DNA from: RHKX01 sp963823565
Lineage (GTDB): Bacteria; Actinomycetota; Thermoleophilia; Solirubrobacterales; 70-9
NCBI GenBank assembly: GCA_963823565.1
Contig: CAWGLR010000003.1
Coordinates: forward strand, 496,001 to 560,000
DNA length: 64,000 nt
Direction: 5' to 3'
Position 1 is the stretch's first letter. Each line of letters opens with the position of its first letter. The position numbers were made by a program, and so were the translations under genes. This document shows positions 42,523 to 50,950 of this stretch, piece after piece. The notes beneath the pieces were generated by a model. That model was not told the origin of the DNA. It saw only the letters and a list, made by a program, of their open reading frames with translations, and did no database searches.

Positions 42523-42974
42523 TTGACCACCTCGTGTCGCCCCGTGGTCACCTCGCGGGCGTGGTCGACGTCGACGGGCCAGAAGATCACCATCGCTCCC
42601 GACGCGCCGGCGGCGTGGCCGACGATCGGCATCGCCGAGGCGGCGATGTTGTGGATGACGCCGTCGCTGGAGCGGACGCAGAACTCGGAATGGGCGGGCC
42701 GGCCCTCGCGCAACGCCTGCGTCAGCGACAGCGACTCGAGCGGGATCGGCTCGCCCTCGGCCGTCATCGGCCCGAAGGAGGCGGTCCACTCGTCCGGATC
42801 GAGCTGCCCGACGTCCTCGAACGGCCTCCCGAGCAGCGCCCCGGCGCCCTCGTTGTAGAAGAGGAGACGGCCGTCCAAGGCGACCAGGAAGCCCGGCGTG
42901 GTGACGCTCGTCAGCAGGTTCCTGGCGAGGATCAGCTCCAGCGGTTTCTGGGTGCCGGGCATCGGTGCGCCCAT
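42519..42974 (-). CDS. Single PAS-domain protein
   Basis: This 151-residue protein is almost entirely one PAS domain: LLTSVTTPGFLVALDGRLLFYNEGAGALLGRPFEDV, then EFCVRSSDGVIHNIAASAMPIV. No output domain is present, so it may regulate its overlapping neighbour, the MBL hydrolase, by direct contact. The ATG at 42974 is preferred (GGTGGA upstream); an ATG at 42962 is possible. Confidence 0.8.
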   Translation of the reverse strand: MGAPMPGTQKPLELILARNLLTSVTTPGFLVALDGRLLFYNEGAGALLGRPFEDVGQLDPDEWTASFGPMTAEGEPIPLESLSLTQALREGRPAHSEFCVRSSDGVIHNIAASAMPIVGHAAGASGAMVIFWPVDVDHAREVTTGRHEVVK

Positions 42975-43059
42975 TCTTCCACCGTTCGCGCCAATCGGCA
43001 CCAATGACAGAAGCCGCGGGCGAGGGCGCCCGCATCGAACCCGGTGGAACCCGGTGCCC

Positions 43060-43080
43060 GGGAGGCCCGCGGAGCCTCCC
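43060..43080 (-). terminator. Hairpin after the DUF5679 gene
   Basis: GGGAGGC pairs with GCCTCCC (7 bp, 7-nt loop), 9 nt past the stop of the small zinc-ribbon gene on the minus strand. Confidence 0.6.
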
Positions 43081-43089
43081 GTCGGAGGG

Positions 43090-43236
43090 TTACTCCATCT
43101 TGCCGATCTTGAAGATCTTCGTGCCGCAGTCAGGGCAGGTGCCCTGGATCGCCGGACGCCCGTTCTTCATCGTGATCTGCTGGGGGTCCTTGATCTCGAC
43201 CTTCTTGCGTTCCTTGACGCAGTATCCCTCTGGCAT
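43090..43236 (-). CDS. DUF5679-like small zinc-ribbon protein
   Basis: This 48-residue protein is short but clear: MPEGYCVKERKKVEI, then ITMKNGRPAIQGTCPDCGTKIFKIGK. The family pattern usually has two CxxC pairs; here the first pair is reduced to YCVKE, with one Cys replaced by Glu, while CPDC is intact. It has a good SD (GGAGAG). Function is unknown, and family members are often linked to nucleic-acid or ribosome-associated roles. Confidence 0.8.
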   Translation of the reverse strand: MPEGYCVKERKKVEIKDPQQITMKNGRPAIQGTCPDCGTKIFKIGKME

Positions 43237-43360
43237 CTCGGACTCTCCTCTCCAGGGCCCCGGTGGGACCCCATCGCTCAGCGGCTAGTGCCATCCGGCA
43301 CAACCACTCGTGAACGCCAGCGTAGAGCGAGCTGCGGACAGCAGCGCGCGCCCGGCGCCC

Positions 43361-44212
43361 TCAGCGCTGCGAGCCGGAGGAACCGCCCTCGAGGTCCTGG
43401 ATCTGGGAGCGGAGATCGGCGATGTCGGCCTCGACCGCGCTCAGCCGCTTCTCGAGGTCGCCGGCCGCGGCTCCCGTCGCCGCCTCGGCGCCGGCGGTGC
43501 CGCCCAGCTGGTCCTCGAGCGACTGCACGCGGGCCTCGAGCGCGGTGACGTCGTCCTCGGCGGTCTGAGAGGCGGTGTTGGCCGCCTCGACATCGTCGGC
43601 GAGCTCGTTCAGGTCCTGGTTGCGGGCGGAGTTGTCGCGGGCGTCGATGGCGAGGACGATCGCGACGACCGAGGTGGCGAGCGCGAGGAGCACGGCCGCC
43701 AACCCGAGATAGGTGCGGAGGCCGAGCTTGCGGTCGAGCTGCGCGACCCAGGCGCGGAGCCCCTCGGGGCTCTCGCGCGTCGCGGCGACGACAGCGGTTC
43801 GGCCGGCGCCGGTGGCGGGGCCGGGCTGAGGCTGCGGCCGCGGCAGGGCTCCCGCAGCGGCCGCGGGCTGGGCGCCCGGCGCGGCGGGGGAGCGGGGCGT
43901 CCCTGCCGCCTGCGGCGCCGACGGCGACTGCGCGCTCGCCGCAGCAGCGGCCGACAGCGGGCTCGGTGCGGGGCCGGAGAGCGACTTCACTTCTTCCGCC
44001 GTCGCCCCCGGCTGCGGCGGGCCGGGTGTCGGAGTGGCCTGAGTGGGCTGCTCCTTGCCGGTGCCTTGGCTCGCACCGGTGGAAGCGGCGGCCAGCGCCG
44101 GCGGCTGCTGACCCTGCGCGGGCTGCGCCTGCGTCGGCTGCGCGCCCGCGGCGCCCGGATCGGGCTGGGCGGGCGCAGTCTGCTCGTTCTTCCCCCTGCG
44201 GCGCAGCCTCAC
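43361..44212 (-). CDS. Membrane-anchored coiled-coil protein, Pro/Ala/Gln-rich
   Basis: Residues 1-160 of this 283-residue protein are low-complexity (P, A, Q, G, T). They are followed by one membrane helix (YLGLAAVLLALATSVVAIVLAI, about 175-196) and a C-terminal coiled coil (ARVQSLEDQLGG, KRLSAVEADIADLRSQIQDLE). This is a type II-like topology with the coiled coil outside. There is no catalytic motif. The GTG at 44212 lies 8 nt downstream of the rhodanese stop, so the two are co-transcribed. Confidence 0.7.
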   Translation of the reverse strand: MRLRRRGKNEQTAPAQPDPGAAGAQPTQAQPAQGQQPPALAAASTGASQGTGKEQPTQATPTPGPPQPGATAEEVKSLSGPAPSPLSAAAAASAQSPSAPQAAGTPRSPAAPGAQPAAAAGALPRPQPQPGPATGAGRTAVVAATRESPEGLRAWVAQLDRKLGLRTYLGLAAVLLALATSVVAIVLAIDARDNSARNQDLNELADDVEAANTASQTAEDDVTALEARVQSLEDQLGGTAGAEAATGAAAGDLEKRLSAVEADIADLRSQIQDLEGGSSGSQR

Positions 44213-44219
44213 GTCTGCC

Positions 44220-44627
44220 CTAGCGTCCGTCGGGGAGGGGTCCGGCGACCTCGCCGCCCTCGGGCTCGATCGGCTTGCCGGCCTCGACCCAGGCCAGGAG
44301 GCCGCCGGCGAGGTTGTAGGCGTCGAAGCCGGCCTCGCGGAAGGCTTGGGCGGCGAAGCCGGAGCGGCTGCCGCTGCGGCACTGGAAGACGACCGGGCGG
44401 TCGCGGTCGAGCTCGCCGGCGCGGCCGGGGAGCTGCTCGAGGGGGATATGGACGGCGCCGTCGATGCGGCCGGCCTCCCACTCGTAGCCCTGGCGGACGT
44501 CGACGAGCTGGGCGCCGTCGTCGACCTTCGCCTGCGCGGCGTCGGGTTCGAGGTCGGTGATTGTCTCGGTCTCGGCGATGGCGCGAGGATAGCCGGGTTC
44601 GGCCGGGGGCAGGAAGCCCGCGTCCAT
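44220..44627 (-). CDS. Rhodanese-domain protein
   Basis: The 135-residue single-domain sulfurtransferase has VDVRQGYEWEAGRIDGAVHIPL and the active-site loop CRSGSRS with the persulfide cysteine, followed by AGGLLAWVEAGKP. It is cytoplasmic and probably handles sulfane sulfur. The ATG at 44627 is preferred, and an upstream GTG at 44654 would add nine residues. It is divergent from the thiolase. Confidence 0.88.
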   Translation of the reverse strand: MDAGFLPPAEPGYPRAIAETETITDLEPDAAQAKVDDGAQLVDVRQGYEWEAGRIDGAVHIPLEQLPGRAGELDRDRPVVFQCRSGSRSGFAAQAFREAGFDAYNLAGGLLAWVEAGKPIEPEGGEVAGPLPDGR

Positions 44628-44705
44628 GCGGCTTCCGTAGCATTGGATGTGCACCCCTCACGACCACGAGGGCGTCCGCCCTCTCGTCCCCATAAGGAGA
44701 ATTTG

Positions 44706-45875
44706 ATGCCTGAGGCAGTCATCGTCGACACACTGCGCACGCCGATCGGCCGCGCCTTCAAGGGCTCGCTGGCTCAGAACCGTCCCGACGAGACCGGCGC
44801 GTTCGTCATCGACCGCCTGCTCGAGCGCAACCCGGACGTCGATCCGGCGCTGATCCAGGACGTCATCTGCGGCGTCGGCATGCCGCAGGGCCTGGAGGCC
44901 TTCAACATCGCCCGGATCATGGTCCTGCTCTCCGAGAACCTCGGCGAGGAGACCACCGGCGTCACCGTCTCGCGCTACTGCGCGTCCTCCCTCGACTCGA
45001 TCCGCCACGCGTCCAACGCGATCAAGAACGGTGAGGGCGACGCCTACATCGCCGCGGGCCTCGAGTTCGTCTCGCGCTTCAACGAGCGGACCGAGCCCGC
45101 CGGCGCGGCCGACCAGAACGAGAAGCTCCAGGGCGGCGTCGACGGCTACCCGAACGCCTACATCGCGATGGGCGACACCGCTGTCAACGTCGCCAAGAAG
45201 TACGGCGTCAGCCGCGACGACATGGACGACTACGCGCTGCGCTCGCAGCACCTGGCCGTCGAGTCGCAGGAGTCCGGCTTCTTCGACCGCGAGATCGTCG
45301 CGACCCCGACCCCCAACGGCGAGGTCTCCAAGGACGACGGCCCGCGCAAGGACGAGGGCGACATGCGCGAGAAGCTCGGCTCGCTCAAGGAGGCCTTCGA
45401 GGGCGGCGGCGGCGTCACCGCCGGCAACTCGTGCCCGCTCAACGACGGCGCCGCCGCGGTCCTGGTCATGTCCGACACGAAGGCGAAGGAGCTCGGCCTG
45501 AAGCCGCGCGCCCGCATCCTCACCGCCGCGACCGCAGGCAACAACCCCGAGTACATGGGCGTCGCGCCGATCCCGGCCGTCAAGAAGGTCCTCGACCGGG
45601 CCGGCATGACGATCGGCGACGTCGACGTCGTCGAGCTCAACGAGGCGTTCGCGGCCCAGGTCATCCCGATCATGGACGAGTGCGGGATCGACCAGGACAA
45701 GCTCAACACGCACGGCGGCGCGATCGCGCTCGGCCACCCGTTCGGGATGACCGGCGCCCGCATCATGGGCACGCTGCTCAACGCCATGGAGACCGACGAT
45801 CACGCGGTCGGCCTCGAGACGATGTGCGTCGCCGGCGGTCAGGGCGAGGCGATGATCGTCGAACGGCTCAGCTAG
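44706..45875 (+). CDS. Thiolase (acetyl-CoA C-acyltransferase)
   Basis: The 389-residue enzyme carries out thiolytic cleavage or condensation of 3-ketoacyl-CoA. It shows the nucleophile cysteine in SRYCASSLDS, the histidine in GGAIALGHPFGMTGAR, and the second active-site cysteine in MCVAGGQGEAM, all in place. Length matches the family. The SD (AGGAG) and ATG are clear. An enoyl-CoA hydratase is encoded about 8 kb downstream, but there is no contiguous beta-oxidation operon, so the direction in vivo is unknown. Confidence 0.95.
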   Translation: MPEAVIVDTLRTPIGRAFKGSLAQNRPDETGAFVIDRLLERNPDVDPALIQDVICGVGMPQGLEAFNIARIMVLLSENLGEETTGVTVSRYCASSLDSIRHASNAIKNGEGDAYIAAGLEFVSRFNERTEPAGAADQNEKLQGGVDGYPNAYIAMGDTAVNVAKKYGVSRDDMDDYALRSQHLAVESQESGFFDREIVATPTPNGEVSKDDGPRKDEGDMREKLGSLKEAFEGGGGVTAGNSCPLNDGAAAVLVMSDTKAKELGLKPRARILTAATAGNNPEYMGVAPIPAVKKVLDRAGMTIGDVDVVELNEAFAAQVIPIMDECGIDQDKLNTHGGAIALGHPFGMTGARIMGTLLNAMETDDHAVGLETMCVAGGQGEAMIVERLS

Positions 45876-46007
45876 CTGATCCGCGCCGGGGGGCCGCTGG
45901 GGTGAATCCCTCGGCCTCCCGTCGCGGCCTGCGGCCGCTCCCTCCGTTCGGCCGATGGACCCACCCCATCGGCCCTATGGCGCCTCGCTGGTTTCGCTGG
46001 CGGGCTC

Positions 46008-46094
46008 CTGGGCGCGGGCTGTGTGATCCTCGCTCCGTGAGAATCGCTGCATTGCTCCTGGCTCTTGGCGCGGGCTGTCTGATCCTTGCGTCCT
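46008..46094 (+). repeat. Imperfect direct repeat at the 5' end of the membrane-protein gene
   Basis: The phrases CTGGGCGCGGGCTGTGTGATCC (about 46009) and CTTGGCGCGGGCTGTCTGATCC (about 46063) are near-identical and 54 nt apart. They read LGAGCVILAP-stop and LGAGCLILAS in the respective frames, suggesting a local tandem duplication of the first membrane segment. Confidence 0.45.
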
Positions 46095-46501
46095 GGGCTC
46101 GGAAGCGGCTGGCGGTCGCGGCCCCGTCGGCGATGCCGCAATTCGGGTGGACGGGGGTGGGAGAGGAGGGGTCGTACCGCTCCTGGTGGTCGCAGATCAG
46201 CCCGGGAGGACTCTTCAATGCCATCCCCTTCACCGGCGGCGTGGCGGTGCTCTTCGCCTGGGATGAGGACATCGCGCTCGTGCTCTTCGTCGCGGTCTAC
46301 GTCGGAGTCGGCTCGGGCCTCGCCGCGCGGCGGGTGCTGCGCTCGTGGGAGGGCGCGCGCGAGCGCCTGCAGCCGCGCCCGCCCGAGGCCGTCTTCCGCC
46401 GGTACCTCAGAGCGGTCGTGATGACGGTGATCGTCGGCAGCCTCGGATCGTTCGCGCTCCTGGCCGGAGTCGGGCTGCTTCTCGGTCGCGCCGTGGGCTG
46501 A
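46037..46501 (+). CDS. Three-TM membrane protein, unknown function
   Basis: This 154-residue protein has hydrophobic segments at the N-terminus (IAALLLALGAGCLILAS), the middle (LFNAIPFTGGVAVLFAW, ALVLFVAVYVGVGSGLA) and the C-terminus (VVMTVIVGSLGSFALLAGVGLLL). The family is not recognised. The GTG is preceded by an imperfect direct copy of its own signal-like segment (see the repeat at 46008-46043), so the start is less sure. Confidence 0.55.
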   Translation: MRIAALLLALGAGCLILASWARKRLAVAAPSAMPQFGWTGVGEEGSYRSWWSQISPGGLFNAIPFTGGVAVLFAWDEDIALVLFVAVYVGVGSGLAARRVLRSWEGARERLQPRPPEAVFRRYLRAVVMTVIVGSLGSFALLAGVGLLLGRAVG

Positions 46502-46545
46502 CCCGTACGGAGGTCGCCTCGGGGGCTTCCGCGTAGGGTTCGCCG

Positions 46546-47991
46546 ATGGACCTCGCCGCGACGCTTTTCAGCACGGGGTGGGCCTCGGGGGTCAACGCCT
46601 ACGGGACCGTCGCGCTGCTCGGAATCCTCGGGCGGCTGAACGTCGGCGACGTCCCCGCCGACCTCGAGCGCACGCCGGTGATCGCGATCGCGCTGGCCCT
46701 GTTCCTGGTCGAGTTCGTCGTCGACAAGGTGCCGTGGCTCGACAGCGCCTGGGACTCGGTCCATACCGTGGTGCGGCCGCTGATCGCGATCCTGCTCGGC
46801 TTCCAGTTCGGCGGCGAGGAGGGCGTCACCGGCGTCGAGGAGGCGCTCGGGGCGGGGATGAGCGGCGTCGTCGCGCTGGCGAGCCACGCGGTCAAGGCCG
46901 GGATCCGCCTCGGCATCAACACCTCGCCCGAGCCGGCGTCGAACATCCTCGCGAGCCTGACCGAGGACGGCCTCGTCGCGATCGTCGTCCTCTTCGCGGT
47001 CGACCACCCGTACCTGGCGGCGGCGATCGCCGCGGCGCTGCTGACCGCCGGGATCGCGCTGATCGTCTTCCTCTGGAGCCGGGTGCGGTCGGCGCTCCGC
47101 CGCCGCCGGCGGCGCAGGCGGGGGCTGCCGCCGGAGCCCGAGGAGCCGGCCCGCGGCCGGCTCGCGCGCTGGCCCGTCGCCTTCGCGGTCCTGGCGCTCG
47201 CCGGGGCGGGGGTCGCGGCGTGGCTCGTCGCGGGCGACTCCGGCTACTCGGGCGACCCGCGCGGCGCCGACGTCGAGCAGTTCGAGATCGACTCCGACGC
47301 GGTCGGCCGCAGAGAGCCTGTCTCTCTCGTGGTCCCCGACGGCGGCGACGGCGAGGGCAGGCCCCTGCTCGTCCTCCTCCACGGCCGCGGCGGGGACGAG
47401 AACAGCATGCTCGGCGACGCGATGTTCGCGGCGCTCGACGAGCTCGGCGACCGGGCGCCCGTCGTCGTCGCTCCCGACGGCGGCAACTACTCCTACTGGC
47501 ACGACCGCGACATGGGCGACTGGGGGAGCTACGTGGTCGACGAGGTCATCCCCGAGGCGGTCGAGCGCAGCGGCGCCGATCCGTCCCGGGTCGCGATCGG
47601 CGGCGTCTCGATGGGCGGCTTCGGGGCATTCGACATCGCGCGCCTTCATCCCGGCGACTTCTGCGCGGCGGGCGGCCACTCGCCGGCGATCTGGGCGACG
47701 GCGGAGGAGACGGCGCCCGGCGCATTCGACGACGCCGACGACTTCGCCGGCCACGATCTCGTCGCGGCCGCGGCGGGCGATCCGGCCGGGCTCGAGGGCC
47801 CCGAGCTCTGGCTCGACGCCGGCGACGCCGATCCGTTCGTCCCCGGCGACGACGCCTTCGTCGCCGCGCTCGAGGGGTCAGGCGTCGAGATCGAGCGGCA
47901 CGAATGGGCCGGCGGCCACGACGGCGAGTACTGGGACGAGCACTGGGACGAGTACCTGCGCTTCTACGGCGCCGCCCTCGTCCGCTGCTGA
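46546..47991 (+). CDS. DUF4126 membrane domain fused to an esterase-type alpha/beta hydrolase
   Basis: Residues 1-180 of this 481-residue protein are a four-TM DUF4126 module (STGWASGVNAYGTVALLGILGRL, VEFVVDKVPWLDSAWDSVHT). Then come a basic cytoplasmic linker and a further membrane helix (about 205-225). From about 240 an exported alpha/beta-hydrolase domain of esterase/carbohydrate-esterase type follows: LLVLLHGRGGDENSM, the nucleophile GVSMGGFG, the acid in LWLDAGDADPF and the histidine in GGHDG. The pairing of the two domains is unusual. The ATG has a TAGGGT -10 box 6 nt upstream, so it is probably leaderless. Confidence 0.82.
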   Translation: MDLAATLFSTGWASGVNAYGTVALLGILGRLNVGDVPADLERTPVIAIALALFLVEFVVDKVPWLDSAWDSVHTVVRPLIAILLGFQFGGEEGVTGVEEALGAGMSGVVALASHAVKAGIRLGINTSPEPASNILASLTEDGLVAIVVLFAVDHPYLAAAIAAALLTAGIALIVFLWSRVRSALRRRRRRRRGLPPEPEEPARGRLARWPVAFAVLALAGAGVAAWLVAGDSGYSGDPRGADVEQFEIDSDAVGRREPVSLVVPDGGDGEGRPLLVLLHGRGGDENSMLGDAMFAALDELGDRAPVVVAPDGGNYSYWHDRDMGDWGSYVVDEVIPEAVERSGADPSRVAIGGVSMGGFGAFDIARLHPGDFCAAGGHSPAIWATAEETAPGAFDDADDFAGHDLVAAAAGDPAGLEGPELWLDAGDADPFVPGDDAFVAALEGSGVEIERHEWAGGHDGEYWDEHWDEYLRFYGAALVRC

Positions 47992-48079
47992 CCCCCGGCG
48001 GTAACGCGGCGGTGACTCGGCCGGCTCGACGACGGGGGTAGTGTGCGCGGCTGAAACGCACACGAAAGCGGAGGTAGGA

Positions 48080-48799
48080 ATGTCAGTCGAACAATCGCTC
48101 GCCGAGTTCGCCGAGAAGGAGACCTCGGAGTCCTTCTCGCTGCAGAACTCGAAGCTGCTCAAGGTCGAGCTCTCCGGCGCGACAATCGAGGCGAAGCTCG
48201 GCTCGATGGTCGCCCACCAGGGCGACGTGAAGTTCGAGCACGCCGGCTCGGGCGGCATGAGCCGCTTCGTCAAGAAGGCGGTGACCGGAGAGGGCCAGAA
48301 CCTGATGAAGGTCTCGGGCACCGGCGAGGTCTTCCTCGCCGACCTCGCCCAGGACATCCAGCTGCTCAAGCTCGATGGCGAGGCGATCACCGCCAACGGG
48401 GCGAACGTCCTCGCCTTCGAGGAGGGCATCGACTGGGACATCAAGCGGGTCGAGGGCGCCTCGGGCATGCTCGGCGGCGGCCTCTACAACATGCACCTTC
48501 AGGGGACCGGCTACGTCGCGTTGCTCTCCGACGGGCCACCGATGCTGTTGCAGATCGACGGGGAGCAGACGTTCGCCGACCCGAACGCGGCGATCACGTG
48601 GTCGGCCGGCGTCAGCACTTCGGTCAAGGCCGACGTGAACATGAAGACGCTGATCGGCCGCGGGTCGGGCGAGACCTTCCAGATCTCCTTCTCGGGCCAG
48701 GGGTGGGCGCTGATCCAGCCGTCCGAGGGCCGGGTCGCAGCGCCGTCGCAGAGCGGCGGCAGCGGCGGCGGCGCCATCGGCAAGTTCCTCAACAGCTAG
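48080..48799 (+). CDS. AIM24 family protein
   Basis: The 239-residue beta-rich protein of the AIM24/TraT-like fold has LLKVELSGATIEAKLGSMVAHQGDVKF, then AQDIQLLKLDGEAITANGANVLAFEEGIDWDIK and NMHLQGTGYVALLSDG. Function of bacterial members is unknown, and mitochondrial Aim24 supports cristae organisation. The C-terminal 30 residues are Gly/Ser-rich. The ATG has GAGGTAGGA upstream. Confidence 0.9.
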   Translation: MSVEQSLAEFAEKETSESFSLQNSKLLKVELSGATIEAKLGSMVAHQGDVKFEHAGSGGMSRFVKKAVTGEGQNLMKVSGTGEVFLADLAQDIQLLKLDGEAITANGANVLAFEEGIDWDIKRVEGASGMLGGGLYNMHLQGTGYVALLSDGPPMLLQIDGEQTFADPNAAITWSAGVSTSVKADVNMKTLIGRGSGETFQISFSGQGWALIQPSEGRVAAPSQSGGSGGGAIGKFLNS

Positions 48800-48847
48800 G
48801 ACGGAGGCGCCCGACGGCACGCCGCCGCCGTCACACGGCCTCGCTCG

Positions 48848-48990
48848 ATGATCGAGTCGAAGGTCCCCGAGATGCTCGACCGCGTCGGCCTCGACCGCGC
48901 CGCCGCCGGGAAGCGCGTCGGCAAGTACTCGCTCGGGATGCGGCAGCGGCTCGGGCTCGCGCGAGCGCGGCGGCATCGACTGACCGCGCT
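48848..48990 (+). pseudogene. Relic of an ABC-2 type transporter ATPase
   Basis: The frame begins MIESKVPEMLDRVGLDRAAA and continues GKRVGKYSLGMRQRLGLA, the region around the ABC signature. It has no Walker A, Walker B or H-loop, and loses similarity after LARARRH. Only about 40 codons survive. It lies in the gap between AIM24 and the convergent CGNR gene. Confidence 0.55.
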
Positions 48991-49589
48991 CAGCCCTCGG
49001 ACTCGCGCGAGCCGGCGTCATGCGCGCGTGCTCGATACCGCCTGTTCTTGACGCGGTTGCCGCAGACCTCCATCTGACACCAGGTGCCGCCGCGGTTGCG
49101 GGAGGCGTCGTAGAACGCCCAGCGGCAGTCGTCGCTCGCGCAGATCTTCAGCCGCTCCCACTCGCCACCGAGCTGTGAGCGGAGGACGATCCCCGCGACC
49201 TGGCCGGCGAGCTCCTCGACCGAGGACGCCGGCTCGAGGTCGAGCTCCAGCCGTCCGTCGCTCGTCGCCCGGAGCGGCGGGGCCTGAGAGGCGAGGACCG
49301 CTGCGTTCCGGGCCGGGTGCCCCCCCTCGGCGGTCTCGGGCAGGTTCGCCGCGATCAGGCCGCGGACCGCGGAGCGCAGCTCGACGAGCCGCTCGAGATC
49401 CCGTGGACCGACCGAGATGGCGGGGCTTGCGAGGCCGGAGCCGACGAGCCACGACCTCGCCGCCTCCGGGTCGAGCAGCCGCTCTTCGTCGTCCTCGTAG
49501 GAGTACGTGTTGGCGAGGGCCTGCACCGCGAGCAGCGGGGCCGGCGCGAACTTGTACTCGACCTGGCGCTGGAGCTCGCTGACGTCCAT
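48990..49589 (-). CDS. CGNR zinc-finger regulator (ABATE-type)
   Basis: This 199-residue protein has an N-terminal ABATE-like helical domain (LLAVQALANTYSYEDDEERL, DLERLVELRSAVRGLIA) and a C-terminal CGNR zinc finger: KICASDDCRWAFYDASRNRGGTWCQMEVCGNRVKNRRYR, with the cysteines spaced C-x4-C...C-x3-CGNR. These are predicted stress-linked transcription factors. The start is the ATG at 49589, and no clear SD is seen. Confidence 0.88.
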   Translation of the reverse strand: MDVSELQRQVEYKFAPAPLLAVQALANTYSYEDDEERLLDPEAARSWLVGSGLASPAISVGPRDLERLVELRSAVRGLIAANLPETAEGGHPARNAAVLASQAPPLRATSDGRLELDLEPASSVEELAGQVAGIVLRSQLGGEWERLKICASDDCRWAFYDASRNRGGTWCQMEVCGNRVKNRRYRARAHDAGSRESEG

Positions 49590-49686
49590 GGGGGGAGTGT
49601 GACCCCCGCCTCCTCGAGCGAATCCGAGCTGCGGTCTCTCGCCGGCCGCCGATCGAGCGCGTGCCCGCCCGGCCACGGCCCGGCGC

Positions 49687-50898
49687 CTAGCCGAGCGCGT
49701 CGACGCGGTCGGCGATCAGGCTCGCCAGCGCCAGCGCGGACGTGGCGGCGGGCGAGGGGGCGTTGCGGACGTGGACGGCCAGCTCGGTCTCGGAGACCAC
49801 GAAGTCGTCGATCAGGGCCCCGTCGCGGCCGATCGCCTGCGCGCGCACGCCGGCGTGGCTGCTTCGGCGGACGTCCTCTTGGCGCAGCTCGGGGACGTAG
49901 CGCCGGCACTCGGCGACGAACGAGCGCAGCGAGACCGCGTGACGGATCTCGACCAGTCCGATCCGCCAGAAGCGTCGCATCATCCGCCAGGTGCCGGGCC
50001 AGGCGAGGCTCTCGGCCAGGTCGCGCGGGACCACGCGACGAAGCCGGTAGGCGTCGCGGGCGCCGACGAAGAGAGCCGTCGGGCCCAGGAGAACCTCGTC
50101 CTGAGGGGTGCGAGTCAGGTGCATCCCGAGGAACGGCAGGTCGGGATCGGGGACGGGGTAGATGTTCGACCGCACGAGGTCCTCGCGGCCGCGGCGCAGC
50201 TGCAGGTAGGCGCCGCGGAAGGGAACGATCCGCGGGTCGGGGTCGGCGCCCGCCATGACCGCGAGCCGGTCCGCCCACGGGCCGCCGCAGATGACCGCCC
50301 TGCCGGCGTCGATCTCGCCGCGACGGTGGCGGACCGCGATCCGGCCGCCGCCGGGGCGGAGGCCGACCACCTCGCGGCCGGTCAGGACCGAGCCGCCTGC
50401 GGCGAGGATGTCGGCGGCCATCGCCTCGGCGACCTCGGGGAAGTCGACGACGCCGGTGTTGGGAGAGTGGAGGGCGTCGATCCCGCTCGCGTGCGGCTCG
50501 ATCTCGCGCAGCTCGGTGGGACCGATCCGCTCGAGGTCGGGCACGCCGTTGGCCCGTCCCCGGCGCTCGAGCTCGTCGAGCCGCGGCAGCTCCGATTCGC
50601 GGGTGGCGACGATCACCTTGCCGCTGCGCCGGGCCTCGATCCCGTGCTCGGCGCAGTAGTCGAACATCAGCGCCGCTCCCTCGACGCAGAGCCGCGCCTT
50701 CAGCGATCCCGGCGCGTAGTAGATGCCGCCGTGGATCACGCCGCTGGAGTGGCCGCTCTGGTGCGTCGCGAGTGCCCGGGCCCGCTCGAGCACGACCACC
50801 GAGGCGCCGCGCCGCTGGATCTCGCGCGCGGCCGAGAGGCCGACGATGCCGCCGCCGACCACGCAGACGTCGGCGCCGGTTGGGTCGCGCTCGTCCAT
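49687..50898 (-). CDS. lhgO: L-2-hydroxyglutarate oxidase-like FAD enzyme
   Basis: The 403-residue FAD-dependent oxidoreductase of the DAO fold has the dinucleotide motif VCVVGGGIVGLSAAREI. The LhgO hallmarks are THQSGHSSGVIHGGIYYAPGSLKARLC, VDFPEVAEAMA, FRGAYLQL and YPVPDPDLPFLGMHLTR. It oxidises L-2-hydroxyglutarate to 2-oxoglutarate, probably passing electrons to the respiratory chain. A TACGGT -10 box 8 nt before the ATG suggests a leaderless mRNA. Its start is divergent from the membrane PLC-like gene, with 52 nt between them. Confidence 0.9.
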   Translation of the reverse strand: MDERDPTGADVCVVGGGIVGLSAAREIQRRGASVVVLERARALATHQSGHSSGVIHGGIYYAPGSLKARLCVEGAALMFDYCAEHGIEARRSGKVIVATRESELPRLDELERRGRANGVPDLERIGPTELREIEPHASGIDALHSPNTGVVDFPEVAEAMAADILAAGGSVLTGREVVGLRPGGGRIAVRHRRGEIDAGRAVICGGPWADRLAVMAGADPDPRIVPFRGAYLQLRRGREDLVRSNIYPVPDPDLPFLGMHLTRTPQDEVLLGPTALFVGARDAYRLRRVVPRDLAESLAWPGTWRMMRRFWRIGLVEIRHAVSLRSFVAECRRYVPELRQEDVRRSSHAGVRAQAIGRDGALIDDFVVSETELAVHVRNAPSPAATSALALASLIADRVDALG

Positions 50899-50950
50899 CA
50901 GGCGGAACCGTAGAGGCAACGTTCGCGGATGCTGGTTGAATCCGGAAGCG

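Noticed and set aside
43361..44212. A cell-surface adhesin or PE/PPE-like protein from the Pro/Ala/Gln-rich region
   Set aside because: The composition is low-complexity only. No PE or PPE motif or cell-wall sorting signal is present, so I list it simply as a membrane-anchored coiled-coil protein.
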